A DNA stretch of 64,000 nt from Portulaca oleracea (lineage: Eukaryota; Streptophyta; Magnoliopsida; Caryophyllales; Portulacaceae), in assembly GCA_029582165.1 (NCBI GenBank), contig CM055877.1, positions 33,258,249 through 33,322,248 on the forward strand. Direction: 5' to 3'. The notes under the pieces are model-generated. The model saw nothing but the letters and a program-made list of their open reading frames with translations. It searched no databases and was not told where the DNA came from. The position numbers and the translations under genes were made by a program. Shown here piece by piece: positions 23,317 through 38,505 of this stretch. Position 1 is the stretch's first letter. Each line of letters starts with the position of its first letter.

Positions 23317-24929
23317 TTACTTGAAAAAAGTTTAGTGTGCTTCAAAAATTAGGAAAGATAATAAATCCTTACTTTATAGTATAAAGTCATTCTTTTTTAG
23401 GCATAAATACATTGCATATACCAGGCTACCTCTCGGTCATGTATGTGGGATGGGTTGCACTTAAAGCGGCGGTTTAACCTTTTCCTTAAAACTACAAAAA
23501 TTACCTATACGATGCAGGACCGGCTATACTCTGATGGTGAACTTTACACCGGACGAGAATGCATCGGGGCAAGTACATGAGCCAATAAGCCTATCTAGCC
23601 AATAACCCTTTTGTGAATAGAGCCTTGGTTTAGGGTAACCTTGTTCATGTGCATGCTAAGTGATAAATATTTTCTTTTGTTGTAAAGAGTTGGCCCAAGT
23701 TTAGGGATGTTCTTCTAGTCCATGTAGTAGTCATTTGGCAGAGAAGAGTCATGTTTACAACTTGGTTAATTAACCTCAAAAATTTTGGTTGACCCAGTGG
23801 TTGGGCCCATTTATCTATAAAGGTTAATTACCTTAGTCCATAAAATAAACTCAACTCGCCTTTGATGTTTCTACATGTCCCTTTACGATATTCTCTCAAC
23901 GAAGGTCCAATAAACCTGATTAAAGTCAAAACAAAGTTAGTGGGTAAAGTCTTGGAGTACATAATAATCTCCGGGCTAGAGTAAATTAATTTATCGAGTT
24001 AATTATCGAATCTGTCACACTTATGGCCGGTCCGTCGTTAGGCCCAACCATATCGGATTCGGTAATTAAGTCCATAAATCTATTATAACTCGCCCGTTGT
24101 TTGTTTTATTCAGTTCTTTATGATAAATGCTTTTCGGTAATTAAATTAATAAAAAATGTAGTAGAAAGAAGGGTCGTCGGTCCCGTCAATCGTTATTTTA
24201 GTCCGCATGGTAGTCAACATGGGTCGAATTAAGTATGAGTCAGTAACCCAAATTACGGATTCTCCTTAAAAATAGTCTGTCTGTGGATGGAGCCCACTCG
24301 AATTGAGAAACACTAATTTGTGCTCCTTATATGAGGCTTGATTCGCCATACTTGACTTTATTCGGCCTCTTGTAATCATTGGTTGTCCTTAGGTCCAAAA
24401 AATCTGACTAATAAATCAAACAAAGTTAGTGGATAAAGTTTTAGACTGCATAACAATCACCGACCTCGAGTAAATTAATTTATCGAATTAGTTATTGAAT
24501 CCATGATACTTATCGCCGGCTCGTGGTTAGGCCCAACCATATTGGATTTGGCAATTAAGCCCATAAACTAATTACAACTCGTCCGTTGTTCGTTTTATCC
24601 AGTCCTTTATGATACCCATTTTCCTAAACAAATAGAGTAAAAAATGTACAGAAAAGTGTCAGACCGTCAATGTTGTCGGTCATTATTCTAGTCCGTGTAA
24701 TAGTCAGCATGGCTCGAGTTGGTTTGTGTAGGTAGTTCAAGTTACGGAGTCTCCTTATAACGGTCGGCCTATGGATGGGGCCCATCCGAATTGAGAAACA
24801 CTGACTTGTAATCCCATACTCGGTTTTGATTCACCGTGTTTGGCTTTATTCAACCTTTATAATGATCAGTTGCAGTTAGCGTCCATATAGAGTTAGGTCC
24901 ATAACGTAGATAAAGCGTGTTGTAGACTA
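23317..24929 (+). other. Non-coding leader built of degenerate ~490-bp repeats
   Basis: Contains two tandem diverged copies of a segment of about 490 bp (roughly 23930-24415 and 24416-24905). Each runs from an AAAGT..GTGG(A/G)TAAAGT block through GGCCCAACCATAT(C/T)GGATT(C/T)GG to TTGAGAAACACT. A shorter third relative follows the arrays (27100-27395). No coding frame. Confidence 0.65.
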
Positions 24930-25319
24930 TGTGCGTGTGTTTTTGCATGCGTATGTGCTTGTGCATGTGCATGTGTCTGTGTCTGTGCATGTGTTTATGC
25001 ATGCTTATGTGCTTGTGCATGTTCATGTGTCTGTGTTTATGCATGTGCATGTGCATGTGCATCTGCATGTGTGTGTGCCTGTGCGTGTGCATGTGTATTT
25101 GCATGTGTCTGTGTATGTGCATGTGCATATGCATGTGCATGTGTCTGTGTCTGTGTCTGTGTCTGCGCATGTGCATATGTCTGTGTCTGTGCATGTGTTT
25201 GTGCCTGCGCCTGCACCTGTGCCTGTGCTTGTGCGTGTGCATGTATATGTGTTTGTGCTTGTGCTTGTGTATGTGAATGTGCATGTGCATGTGTATGTGT
25301 ATGTGTATGTGTATGTATA

Positions 25320-25374
<55 letters not shown>

Positions 25375-25379
25375 GTGCA

Positions 25380-25416
<37 letters not shown>

Positions 25417-25706
25417 GTGCATGTGTATATGTATGCGTATGTGTATGTGTATGTGCATGTGTCTTTGCGTGTGCATGTGTATGTGTCTGTGCATGTGCAT
25501 GTGCATGTGTATGTGTCTGTGTCTGTGCATGTGCATGTGTCTGTGTTCGCGCATGTGTTTGTGCTTGTGCTTGTGCTTGTGCATGTACATGTGTATATGT
25601 ATGTGTATATGTATGTGTATGTGTATGTGTATGTTTATATGTATGTGTATGTGTGTGTGTATGTGTATGTGTATGTGCATGTGTTTGTGTTTGTGTTTGT
25701 GCTTGT
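24930..25706 (+). repeat. Hexamer array 1 (GTGTAT/GTGCAT/GTGTCT type)
   Basis: About 777 bp of 6-bp units GTG(T/C)NT, mainly GTGTAT, GTGCAT, GTGTCT, GTGTTT and GTGCTT. The core (25270-25440) is nearly pure GTGTAT and the edges are more varied. Long stretches alternate purine and pyrimidine strictly. All six frames are open simply because the unit lacks stop words; it does not encode a protein. Confidence 0.95.
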
Positions 25707-25979
25707 TGTACTACGTGTTTGAGTTTGTTAAGTCTTCCTTAGGTGTTAAGTTGTTTTCAGTCTTGCCACATATTTAAGTCATTGTTAACACGTGTTTTGA
25801 GTCTTTGTTAGGTGTAAACGCGTGTTTGATTCTTTGTTAGGTTTTGGTTAACACGTGCTTTGAGTTGTTATTAGGTGTGTTTGAGTCCTACTTAGGTTTT
25901 TGTTAACACATGTTTTGAGTATCTGATAGTTGTAAATATGTGTTTTTGTTAACTTGTGTTTTAACATGTTGTAGACAAT

Positions 25980-26792
<813 letters not shown>

Positions 26793-28625
26793 GTACCACG
26801 TGTTTGAGTTTGTTAAGTCTTCCTTAGGTGTTAAGTTTGTTCAGTCTTGCCACGTGTTTAAGGCTTTGTTAACACGTGTTTTGAGTCTTTGTTAGGTGTA
26901 AACGCGTGTTTGATTCTTTGTTAGCTTTTGGTTAACACGTGCTTTGAGTCATTATTAGGTGTGTTTGAGTCCCTCTTAGGTTTTTGTTAACACATGTTTT
27001 GAGTATCTAATAGGTGTAAATATGTGTTTTTGTTAACATGTGTTTTAGCGTGTTGAGTCTTTGTTAGATGTAAATGGGTGTTTGTGTGTTGTGTCTTCAA
27101 TAGAGTCGGCCCTAATGTTGAGATATTGTTTTAGTCCACGTAATAATCGTTGGGTTTGAGAAGAAATGAGTTTATAAACTTGGTTAATTAACCTTAAATT
27201 TTATGGTAGACCCGATTGTGAGGCTCATACGTTCTAAAAGTTATATGGCCTTGTTTATCGATTCATTTTAACTCACATTTAACGGTTTTATTCGGCCCTT
27301 CTCAGTATTCTCTTATTTTGGATCCAAATAAAATGATTAATAATAAAACAAAGTCAGTATGTGTTGTTCTGGTCCACGTAATAGTCTCAAAGTTAGAAAA
27401 GCCCTTTTTCTTACACCTTCTCTATCATCATTGCACCATATTCTTAACATTATAATCCCCATTCCTCCATCTTATTCAATCCTTTAATCCATACTCTTAT
27501 CCTAGCATTCCTTATCCCTACATAAATCCCCTATAAAACCTCCCAAAAGCATCCCAAAACTACCCTAAGAACCCACAAAAAGAGTTCCGTTTTCCTATCC
27601 TTCTCCATCACTTTCCTACAATTATTATCTCCATATCTCAACTCCTTTAAGCCCCTTTATCACCATTCCCATCTTACCTTCCATTATTCCTCCACAAATG
27701 CCTAAAACTTCACATAAAGTCTAACCTTTATACTACCTAAAACACCACGAAAAGAGCATTTTCCTACCCTTTTCTCACCCCTTTTCCGTACCTTTCTCCA
27801 TCCACTTTTAGCACTATTTTGGCATCTTCAAGAGGAGTACTCATGGCTTTCAAAGGCATCCAAACACGCTTCTACAAAGGCTAGGCAAGGCTTCCCTAAA
27901 GAAAGGTCATAATGTAAGCTTTTAGTTGTTTCTTCCTTGTAAATAATGTGTAAATGTTGTAATTTTATTTTATAATCCATGTTGCATGCTCAATGAAATA
28001 TTGCTATAAAGTTCATATTTATTCTCTTTTTCAAACCTTATAAAAGCACACTTAAAGCTTTTAGTAAAGTCTTTCCTTTTGTGAGAGGCGAACTCCTAAA
28101 GTTCCTTTTTTTCGAGTTCGTAGCCGTACCCTCAAAGCCACTCTAGGGTTTCGTAGGCGAAGTCTTTCTTTCTTTTCTCTTTGGTTTGTCTTTGCTTTTC
28201 ACTTAAAAAGTCGAGTGACGACTCCCATTTCGAACTAAAAACACATCGGGTTGCATAAACTGTTGCAAAACATGGTTTTACAATGTACTGATGCAACTTT
28301 AAGGCTTTCTTTATTGATTTCTAAATAGTGCTTGCATAAATTGCATTCTTCCGAACCTAACATTTAACAGAGCAAATTGGATTAAATTCAGAAGAGTTTG
28401 GAACAAGTGGATGTTCACTCTTAAAGGTTTAATTCCAATGACTCATAAAATGCACAAGCGAAGGAAAATGGATTTTACAAATATTATTCTCGAAATGTAT
28501 AATTAAAATTTCTTAAAGGTTCTTTTTCAAAGGTTCAAACCCTAGCACAAATCACCGAACCACACCCCAATCGAACGTGGACGTTCGGAAGCCTGAACGG
28601 CGAGGAAAAATGTCCACAGGATTTT

Positions 28626-28643
28626 TGGTGACTCCACTGGGGA
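28626..28643 (+). other. Primer binding site, tRNA-Arg type (unit B)
   Basis: TGGTGACTCCACTGGGGA, 7 bp after the LTR end TGTCCACA. It differs at two positions from TGGCGACTCCGCTGGGGA, the expected complement of a plant tRNA-Arg(ACG) 3' end as I recall it. tRNA-Arg priming is known for Tat/Ogre elements, which supports the lineage. Confidence 0.65.
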
Positions 28644-30320
28644 ATTTTAAAATTTGGTAAAACTTGAAAAAAGTTTGTTTGCTTTAAAAATTTGGAAAGA
28701 AAATAAATCCTTACTTTATAGTGTTAAGTCATTCTTTTTTAGGCATAAATACATTGCATATATCGTGCTACCTCTTGGTCATGTATGTGGGATGGGTTGC
28801 ACTTAAAGCGGCGGTTTAACCTTTTCCTTAAAACTACAAAAATTACCCATACGATGCAGGACCGGCTATACACTGATGGTGAACTGTACACCGGATGAGA
28901 CTCAGTCACCACATCCACTCATGCATCACTCTTCAAGGTCTACAGATGAGCCACGAAGAGCAACACTCCAAACATTCGAGTTGACTTTACAACGAGAATG
29001 CACCGGGGCGAGTACATGAGCCAATAAGCCTATCTAGCCAATAACTCTTTTGTACATAGAGCATTGGTTTAGGGTACCCTTGTTCATGTGCATGCTAAGT
29101 GCTACATGTTTACTTTTGTTGTAAAGAGTCGGCCCAAGTTTAGGGATGTTGTTCTAGTCCATGTAGTAGTCATTGGGCTAAAAGGAGTCATGTTTACAAC
29201 TGGGTTAATTAACCTCAAAAAATTTGGTTGACCCATTGGTTGGGCCCATTAATCTATAAAGGTTAATTACCTTAATTCATAAAATAAACTCAACTCTCCT
29301 TTGATGTTTCTACATGGCCCTTTACGATATTCTCTTAACAAAGGTCCAATAAACCTGATTAAAGTCAAAACAAAGTTAGTGGGTAAAGTTTTGGACTGCA
29401 CAATAATCACCGGGTTAGAGTAAATTAATTTATCGAGTTAATTATCGAATATGTCACACTTATGGCCGGTATGTGGTTAGGCCGAACCATATCGGATTCG
29501 GTAATTAAGTCCATAAATCAATTATAACTCGCCCGTTGTTGGTTTTATTCAGTTTTTTACGATAAATGCTTTCCGGTAATTAAATTAATTAAAAATGTAG
29601 TAGAAAGAAGGGTCGTCGGTCCTGTCAAATGTTATTTTAGTCCGCATGGTAGTCAACATGGCTCGAATTAAGTCTTAGTCAGGAGCCCAACAGAATTGAC
29701 AAACACTAATTTGTGCTCCTTATATGAGGCTTGATTCGCCATGCTTGACTTTATTCGACCTTTTGTAATGATTGGTTGTCCTTAGGTCCAAAAAATTTGA
29801 ATAATCAATCAAACAAAGTTAGTGGATAAAGTTTTAGACTGCATAACAATCAGCGGCCTCGAGTAAATTAATTTATCCAATTAATTATTGAATCCATCAT
29901 ACTTATCGACGGCCCGTGGTTAGGCCCAACCATATTGGATTTGGCAGTTAAGTACATAAACTAATTACAACTCGTCTGTTGTTGGTTTTATCTAGTCCTT
30001 TACGATACCCACTTTCCTAAACAAATAGAGTAAAAAATGTACAGAAATGTCAGACCGTTAGTGTTGTCGGTCATTATTCTAGTCTGTGCAATAGTTAGCA
30101 TGGCTCTAGTTGGTCTGTGTAGGGAGTCCAAGTTACGGATTCTATTTAAAATGGTCGGCGTGTGGATGGGGCCCATCCGAATTTAGAAACACTAACTAGT
30201 ACTCCAACACTCGGTTCTGACTCACCGTGTTTTGCTTTATTCGGCCCTTTAGAATGATCAATTGTCCTTAGGGTTCATATAGAGTTAGGTCCGTAAAATA
30301 GATAAAGCGGGTTGTAGACT

Positions 30321-30972
<652 letters not shown>

Positions 30973-32789
30973 TGTACTACGTGTTTGAGTTTGTTAAGTC
31001 TTCCTTAGGTGTTAAGTTTGTTCAGTCTTGCCACGTGTTTAAGGCTTTGTTAACACGTGTTTTGAGTCGTTGTTAGGTGTAAACGCGTGTTTGATTCTTT
31101 GTTAGCTTTTGGTTAACACGTGCTTTGAGTCGTTATGAGTTGTGTTTGAGTCCCTCTTAGGTTTTTGTTAACACATGTTTTGAGTATCTAATAGGTGTAA
31201 ATATGTGTTTTTATTAACATGTGTTTTAGCGTGTTGAGTCTTTGTTAGATGTAAATGGGTGTTTGTGTGTTGTGTCTTCATTAGAGTTGGCCCTAATGTT
31301 GAGATATTGTTTTAGTCCACGTAATAATCGTTGGGTTTGAGAAGAAACGAGTTTATAAACTTGGTTAATTAACCTTAAATTTTATGGTAGACCCGGTTGT
31401 GAGGCCCATCCGTTCTAAAAGTTATATGGCCTTCTTTATCTATTCATTTCAACTCACCTTTAATGGTTTTATTCAGCCCTTCTCACTATTCTCTTATTTG
31501 GGATCCAAATAAAATGAATAATAATAAAACAAAGTCAGTATGTGTTGTTCTAGTCCGCGTAATAGTCTCAAAGGTAGAGGAGCCCTTTTTCCTACACCTT
31601 CTCTTTCATCATTCCACGATATTCTTAACATTATAATACCTATTCCTCCATCTTATTCAATCCGTTAATCCATACTTTTATCCTACCATTCCTTATCCCT
31701 ACATAAATCCCCCATAAAACCTCCTAAAAGCATCCCAAAACTACCCTAAGAACCCACAAAATGAGTTCCTTTTTCCTATACTTCTCCATCACTTTCCTAC
31801 CATTATTATCTCCATATCTCCATTTCTTTCAGCCCCTTTATCACCATTCTCATCTTACCTTCCATTATTCTTCGACAAATCCCTAAAACTCCATATAAAG
31901 TCTAATCTTTTTACTACCTAAAACACCACAAAAAGAGCATTTTCCTACCTTTTACTCTCCCCTTTTCCGTACCTTTCTCCATCCACTTTTAGCACTATTT
32001 TGGCATCTTCAAGAGGATATTCAAGGCTTTCAAAGGCATCCAAAGAGGCTTCTACAAAGGCTAGGCAAGGCTTCCCTAAAGAAAGGTCATAATGTAACCT
32101 TTTAGTTGTTTCTTCCTTGTAAATAATGTGTAAATGTTGTACTTTTATTTTATAATCCATGTTGCATGTTCAATGAAATAGTGCTAAAGTTCATATTTGT
32201 TCTTATTTTCAAACCTTCTAAAAGCACACTTAAAACTTTTAGTAAAGTCTTTCCTTTTGTGAGAGGCGAATTCGTAAAGTTCCTACTTTCGAGTTTGTAG
32301 CCATACCCCCAAATCCACTCTTGGGTTTAGTAGGCGGAGTCTTTCTTTCTTTTCTCTTTGGTTTGTCTTTTTTTTTCCCTTAAAAAGTCGGGTGGCGACT
32401 CCTATTTCAAACTAAAAACACATCCAGTTGCATAAACTGTGGTAAAACAAGGTTTTACAATGTACTGATTTTCTTTATGTATTTCTAAATAGTGCTTGCA
32501 TAAATTGCTTTCTTCCGAGCCTAACATTTAAAAGAGCAAGTTGGATAAAATTTGGAAGAGTTTGGAACAAGTGGAGGTTCACTCTTAAAGGTTTAATTCC
32601 AATGGCTCATAAAAAGCACAAACGAAGGGAAAGTGATTTTACAAATATTATTCTCGAAATGTATAGTTAAAATTTCTTAAAGGTTCTTTTTCAAAGGTTC
32701 AAACCCTAGCACAAATCACCGAATCACACCCCAATCCAACATGGACGTTCGGAAGCCCGAATGGCGAGGAAAAATGTCCACAGGATTTT

Positions 32790-32807
32790 TGATGACTCCA
32801 CTGGGGA
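32790..32807 (+). other. Primer binding site, unit C (mutated)
   Basis: TGATGACTCCACTGGGGA; one extra change from the unit B version, 7 bp after the LTR end TGTCCACA. Confidence 0.6.
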
Positions 32808-34460
32808 ATTTTAAAAGTGGGTGAAACTTGAAAAAAGTTTAGTGTGCTTTAAAAATTTGGAAAGAAAATGAATGCTTACTTTATAGTATTAAGTTATTCT
32901 TTTTTAGGCATAAATACATTGCATATACCGGGCTACCTCTCGGTCATGTAAGTCGGATGGGTTGCACTTAACCTTTTTTAGGCATACTACTCTGATGGTG
33001 AACTTTACACCGGGAGAGACTTAGTCACCACATCCACTCATGCATCACTCTTCGAGGTCTCCACATGAGCCACGAAGAGCAACACTCCACACATTCGAGT
33101 TGACTTTACAATGAGAATGCACCGGGGCGAGTACATGAGCCAATAAGCCTATCTAGCCAATAACCTTTTGGTACATAGAGTCTTGGTTTAGGGTACCCTT
33201 GTTCATATGCATGCTAAGTGCTACATGTTTATTTTTGTTGTAAATAGTCGGCCCAAGTTTAGGGATGTTGTTCTAGTCCATGTAGTAGTCATTGGGCTGA
33301 GAAGAGTCATGTTTATAACTAGGTTAATTAACCTCAAAAATTTTGGTTGACCCAGTGGTTGGGCCCATTTATCTATAAAGGTTAATTACCTTACTCCATA
33401 TTTCTACATGGCCCTTTACGATATTCTCTTAACGAAGGTCCGATAAACCTGATTAAATTCAAAACAAAGTTAGTGGGTAAAGTCTTGGGCTACATAATAA
33501 TCACCGGGCTAGAGTAATTAATTTATCGAGTTAATTATAGAATCTGTCACACTTATGGCCGGTCTGTGGTTAGGCCCAACCATATCGGATCTGGTACTTA
33601 AGTCCATAAATTAATTATAACTCGCCAGTTGTTGGTTTTATTCAGTTCTTTATGATAAATGCTTTCCGGTAATTAAATTAATAAAAAATGTAGTAGAAAG
33701 AAAGGTCGTCGGTCCTGTCAATCGTTATTTTAGTCCGCATGGTAGTCAACAAGGCTCGAATCAAGTCTGAGTTTGTAGCCCAAATTACGGATTCTCCTTA
33801 AAAACAGTCGGCCTGTCGATGGGACCCAACCGAATCGAGAAACACTAATTTGTGCTCCTTATATGAGGCTTGATTTGCCATGCTTGACTTTATTCGGCCT
33901 CTTGTAATGATTGGTTTTCCTTAGGTCCAAAAAATCTGACTAATAATCATACAAAGTTAGTGGATAAAGTTTTAGATTGCATAACAATCACCGGCCTCGA
34001 GTAAATTAATTTATCGAATTAGTTATTGAATCCATCATACTTACCGCCAGCCCGTGGTTAGGCCCAACCATATTGGATTTGGCAGTTAAGTCCATAAACT
34101 AATTACAACTCGTTTGTTGTTGGTTTTTTCCAGTCGTTTACGATACTCACTTTCCTAAACAAATAGAGTAAAAAATGTACAGAAAAGTGTCGGACCGTTA
34201 GTGTTGTCGATCATTATTATAGTCCGTGTAATAGTCAGCATGGCTCGAGTTGGTCTGTGTAGGTAGTCCAAGTTACGGATTCTCCTTAAAACGGTCGGCT
34301 TGTGGATGGGGCCCATACGAATTGAGAAACACTGACTTGTACTCCCATACTCGGTTCTGATTCACCGTGTTTGCCTTCATTCGGGCCTTTATAATGATCA
34401 ATTGTCCTTAGGGTCCATAGAGAGTTAGGTCCATAAAGTAGATAAAGTCTGTTGTAGACT

Positions 34461-34714
34461 ATGTGCGTGTGTTTTTTGCATGCGTATGTGCTTGTGCATG
34501 TGCATGTAAATGTGCATGTGCATGTGCATGTGTCTGTGTTTGTGTCTGTGCATGTGCATGTGTCTGTGTCTGTGCATGTGTTTGTGCATGTGTTTGTGCA
34601 TGTGCATGTGTATGTGCATGTGTATGTGTTTGTGCATGTGCTTGTGCATGTGCATGTGAATGTGCATGTGTATGTGTATGTGTATGTGCATGTGAATGTG
34701 CATGTGTATTTGTA

Positions 34715-34775
<61 letters not shown>

Positions 34776-34816
34776 GTGCATGTGCTTGTGCATGTACATG
34801 TGTATGTGTACGTGTA

Positions 34817-34853
<37 letters not shown>

Positions 34854-34860
34854 GTGCTAG
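34461..34860 (+). repeat. Hexamer array 4 (shortest)
   Basis: About 400 bp, same boundaries as the other three arrays (TTGTAGACTATGTGCGTG before, TTGTACCACG after). More GTGCAT and fewer GTGTCT units than array 1. Near-pure GTGTAT at 34709-34770 and 34801-34855. Confidence 0.95.
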
Positions 34861-35465
34861 TTGTACCACGTGTTTGAGTTTGTTATGTCTTCCTTAGGTG
34901 TTAAGTTTGTTCAGTCATGCCACGTGTTTAAGTCTTTGTTAACACGTGTTTTGAGTCTTTGTTAGGTGTAAACGCGTGTTTGATTCTTTGTTAGGTTTTG
35001 GTTAACACATGCTTTGAGTCGTTATTAGGTGTGTTTGAGTCCTTCTTTGGTTTTTGTTAACACATGTTTTGAGTATCTGATAGGTGTAAATATGTGTTTT
35101 TGTTAACATGTGTTTTAGCTTGTTGAGTCTTTGTTAGATGTAAATGTGTGTTCGTGTCTTGAGTCTTCATTACAGTCGACCCTAATGTTGAGATATTGTT
35201 TTAGTCTGCGTAATAATCGTTGGGTTTGAGAAGAAATTAGTTTATAAACATGGTTAATTAACCTTAAATTTTATGGTCGACCCGATTGTGAGGCCCATCC
35301 GTTCTAAAGGTTATATGGCCTTGTTTATCGTTTCATTTTAACTCACCTTTAGTGGTTTTATTCGGCCTTTCTCAGTATTCTCTTATATTGGGCCCAAAGA
35401 AAATGATTAATAATAAAACAAAGTCAGTATGTGTTGTTCTAGCCCGCGTAATAGTCTCAAGGTTA

Positions 35466-37563
35466 GTGAAAATAAATTTATAAACTTGAATAGTAGGTCC
35501 AAAAAAAAAAAATAGTCGGCCCGTTGGTAGGCCCATCCATGGTGGAATTAATAATTGAGTTTATTAGCCTGTTTTAACTCGCCTTTTGATGGCTTTATTC
35601 GGTCCTTTACGAAATGCACTTTCCACGAGTTCAATAAATGAAAATGTTGGGTCTTAAATAAAAAAGAGTGTGTAAATAGAAATCTAGAAGGTAGTCTGTC
35701 AGTGTGTCGAGCATTATTTTAGTTCGCATACTAGCCAACATAGCTTGAGTTGACACAAGTTTGTTAGTTCAAGTGACGGATTCTCCTTAAGCCCTTTAGA
35801 ATTCTTGTGGTTTAAGCCCATTCGAATTGAGAAACACTCACTTGCGCTTTCCAACTTATGTCAACTCGCTATGTTTGACTTTATCCGACCCTTTATAATG
35901 CTCTTATTGTAAAGCGTGTTATTGTTTGTCTTAGTGTCTTATAGATGTTAGGCGTTCTTGAGTTAGTGTATAGGTGTCTTACACGTTAGGAGATATCGTA
36001 TATGATCTAGAAAACCCAGGTCATGGGCAAGTCTTTGTTTTAGAGTCACTGCGTAAATGTCTTTCAGTCTTTAAGATGTTTCAGGTACGGTCATGTTATA
36101 TGTGAGTCTTTTCTTGAGTCAACCTGTGTGTTTGTTTTTAGAGTCTAGTGTAAACCCATGTCATAGGTGATTCTTTGTTTGAGTCAACATGGGTCCGTGT
36201 AAACCCAGGTTATGGGTGAGTCTTTGTTTTAGGATCAGTATGTTGTCTTGCATTTTTAGTTAAACAAATGTAAACCTAGGTCTAGGATGAGTCTTTGTGT
36301 TAGTGTCTACATGTATGCGTCTTGCATTCATTAAAAAGTTTCATTTAAAGGTCTAGGATGAGTCTTTGTGTTAGTGTCTACATGAATGTGTCTTGCATTC
36401 ATTAGAAAGTTTCAAATAAAGGTATAGGATGAGTCTTTGTGTTAACGTCTGCATGCGTAATGTGTCTTACATTTTTAGAATGTCCCTTTTAAACCCAGGT
36501 TATGGGCGAGTCTTTGTTTAGGATCAACATGTAAGTGTCATTATTTCAGAGTGAACATGTAAATTTCTTTATTTTAGAGTCTTCGTTTTAGAGTCAGCAA
36601 GTATGCGTCTTTCATTTGTTTAGAAAGTCCAATGTAAACCCATGTCATGGGTGAGTCCTTTTTCCAGTGTCGGCATATGAATGCCTTATAGAGGTCTCGT
36701 ATAGGGTCTAGGTTATGCAAACCCTATGCCATTGATGAGTCATTGAGTCATTTTCGAGTTACCAGGTAAGTGTTTTTCGTTTGTTGGCAATTCTCACATA
36801 AGGTCCAAGTCATAGGTAAGTTTGTGTCTAAAGTCATAATGTGCATACCTGTTTGTTTAGGAGTCCAGTTCAAACCTATGCCCTAGGTGAGTCTTTTTCT
36901 CGTGTAGGCATATCATGTGAGTGTCTTTCATTTCTTTTTTTAGGAAGTCTAGTGTAAATCGTGTCATAGGTTAGTCTTTCCGAGTCAACATATAGGCATT
37001 TGAACTTTAGGAAGTCTCATATAAGGTCTGTGTTATATAAGAGTCTTTTCGTTAATCATCATGTGTGTTTCATTTTTTATGGAGTCCAATATCAGTCCAT
37101 GTCATAGGTAAGTCCTTTCTCGAGTCAGCATAAAGTGTCTTTCGTTTTTTTAGGAAGACCCATGTAGGTCAATAAGCACGTTCAAATCCACGTCTTGGGT
37201 AAGTCTCATGAGTCAGCATATAGAAGTTGTTCATGCTAGGAAGTCTCACGTAGGTCAGTTAGTATATGCAAACCCATGTCATGGGTGAGTCTCATGAGTC
37301 AGCATATAGGGGTTTTGCATTCTTTAAGAAGTCACATATAGGTCATTTTGGTCATACATGCATAGGGATGAGTTTTTCTTCTTTTGTCTAGTGTCCAGGT
37401 CAAGGCCTGAGCTAACAATAAAGGGAATTTTCGAGATGACGGGAAGTTTTGCAACTACCGGGGGTCCCGTAGACACGACATGGAGAATTGTTAGACTTTG
37501 AGGATGTGATACAGTCAGGGAAAAATAACTTTACCTAGAGTAGCACACAGGGTCAAACAGAAC
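35466..37563 (+). other. Leader continuation with degenerate ~70-100-bp repeats
   Basis: From about 35990 to 37370 a diverged unit recurs: (A)AACCCA(G/T)GT(C/T)ATGGGTGAGTCT, then TTT-rich text with GAGTCA(G/A)CAT, then GT(G)TCTTTCATTT and GGAAGTC. More than a dozen copies are legible, with spacing from about 60 to 120 bp. No coding frame. It ends shortly before a possible start codon at 37564. Confidence 0.6.
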
Positions 37564-37752
37564 ATGGATTCCCCAAACGAAGACAGGGAGGGCGCATCAT
37601 CAAAAGGAGCTTTAGAATTAGCGACAGTCCTGATTGACAAGCATTCATTTCCGGAGTCTGTTAGAATTGAGAGTCAGTTCTTAATTCATTTCTTAAATTC
37701 AATTGCTCTTGTTGCTATTTGTTCAAACAGAATTTCGTGCTTGTGCTTTTGA
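37564..37752 (+). CDS. Possible first ORF of Tat-like element, truncated
   Basis: The ATG has a good context (GAACATGG) and follows the long leader where Ogre/Tat elements begin their first ORF. The frame gives 62 residues beginning MDSPNEDREG. The first 40 or so are acidic and Ser/Ala-rich; the rest is hydrophobic and then stops. No domain is recognised. Downstream is pyrimidine-rich and then purine-rich non-coding DNA, so the normal gag-pol is missing. It could equally be a chance ORF. Confidence 0.3.
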   Translation: MDSPNEDREGASSKGALELATVLIDKHSFPESVRIESQFLIHFLNSIALVAICSNRISCLCF

Positions 37753-38394
37753 CTTTCTCTCGTCTATTCACCATCCTTCTAAACCCAAGTCTGACAAATT
37801 CACCTTCTCTTGTCTTTCCATATTTCTCATATACCTCATTCCCATCCCTTTATTTTCTTGAATCCAGGGTTAGAGAGATAAAGGGAGAAATTCCAAAAAA
37901 ATATATATATAGAATTCAAAAAAGAAAAAAGAGTGAAAAACTATAGAGTGGCCGGTTTGAAAACCTCATTGAGGCAAGCCGGGCAGAAGGAGAGAATAAA
38001 GTCGATGAGAGAAGCCAACCTTTACCCTCATCCAGTGGGCTGAGTAGAAGGAGAGAAAGTCATCAGGAAAGACCAAGTCCAATAATCTCTCTAAAGTCAA
38101 CACTCATTAGAAATGCCCCAGCTTAACCAAATGTGTCGAGGACAGGGGGCTTCCGCCCAACCTTCATTTCACCAACCACATTACCCTCGTCTTTTCATCC
38201 AATCTCGACCTACCACTTACTATGTATCATTTACATGTCTAGCCTTTTCCATCAAATCTCAACCTTTTCAAAACCCTTTCTTTCATTAAATTAAACCGAA
38301 TCCAAAACGGGTGTTATGACTGAAGGAGAATAGGAGGCAATCTATGAAGGAGAAACAAAAACAAAAAACAAAGTTGAGAGGGATAGCAAAATCA

Positions 38395-38505
38395 TAAAGA
38401 GAGATAAAAAAAGGGGGGGGGGAGGGGGAAAGTAGAAGCAAAAAGAAAAAAAGGGAGAAAGAAACAAAAGAGAGGAGGGGAGAATAAGAAAATTAGAAGT
38501 AGAAA
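38395..38505. repeat. Purine-rich tract
   Basis: About 110 bp almost wholly A and G on the plus strand, including a run of about 10 G and several AAAAAG blocks. Confidence 0.8.

Larger units (their letters stand above)
31581..35465 (+). repeat. Tandem unit C: LTR 3' part + primer site + leader
   Basis: About 3.9 kb. LTR part 31581-32782, primer site 32790-32807, then leader with the shortest hexamer array. Unlike units A and B, it does not rejoin LTR sequence at its end: after CTCAAGGTTAG the text runs on into AGTGAAAATAAATT, presumably the original leader. This is therefore the last unit. Confidence 0.85.
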
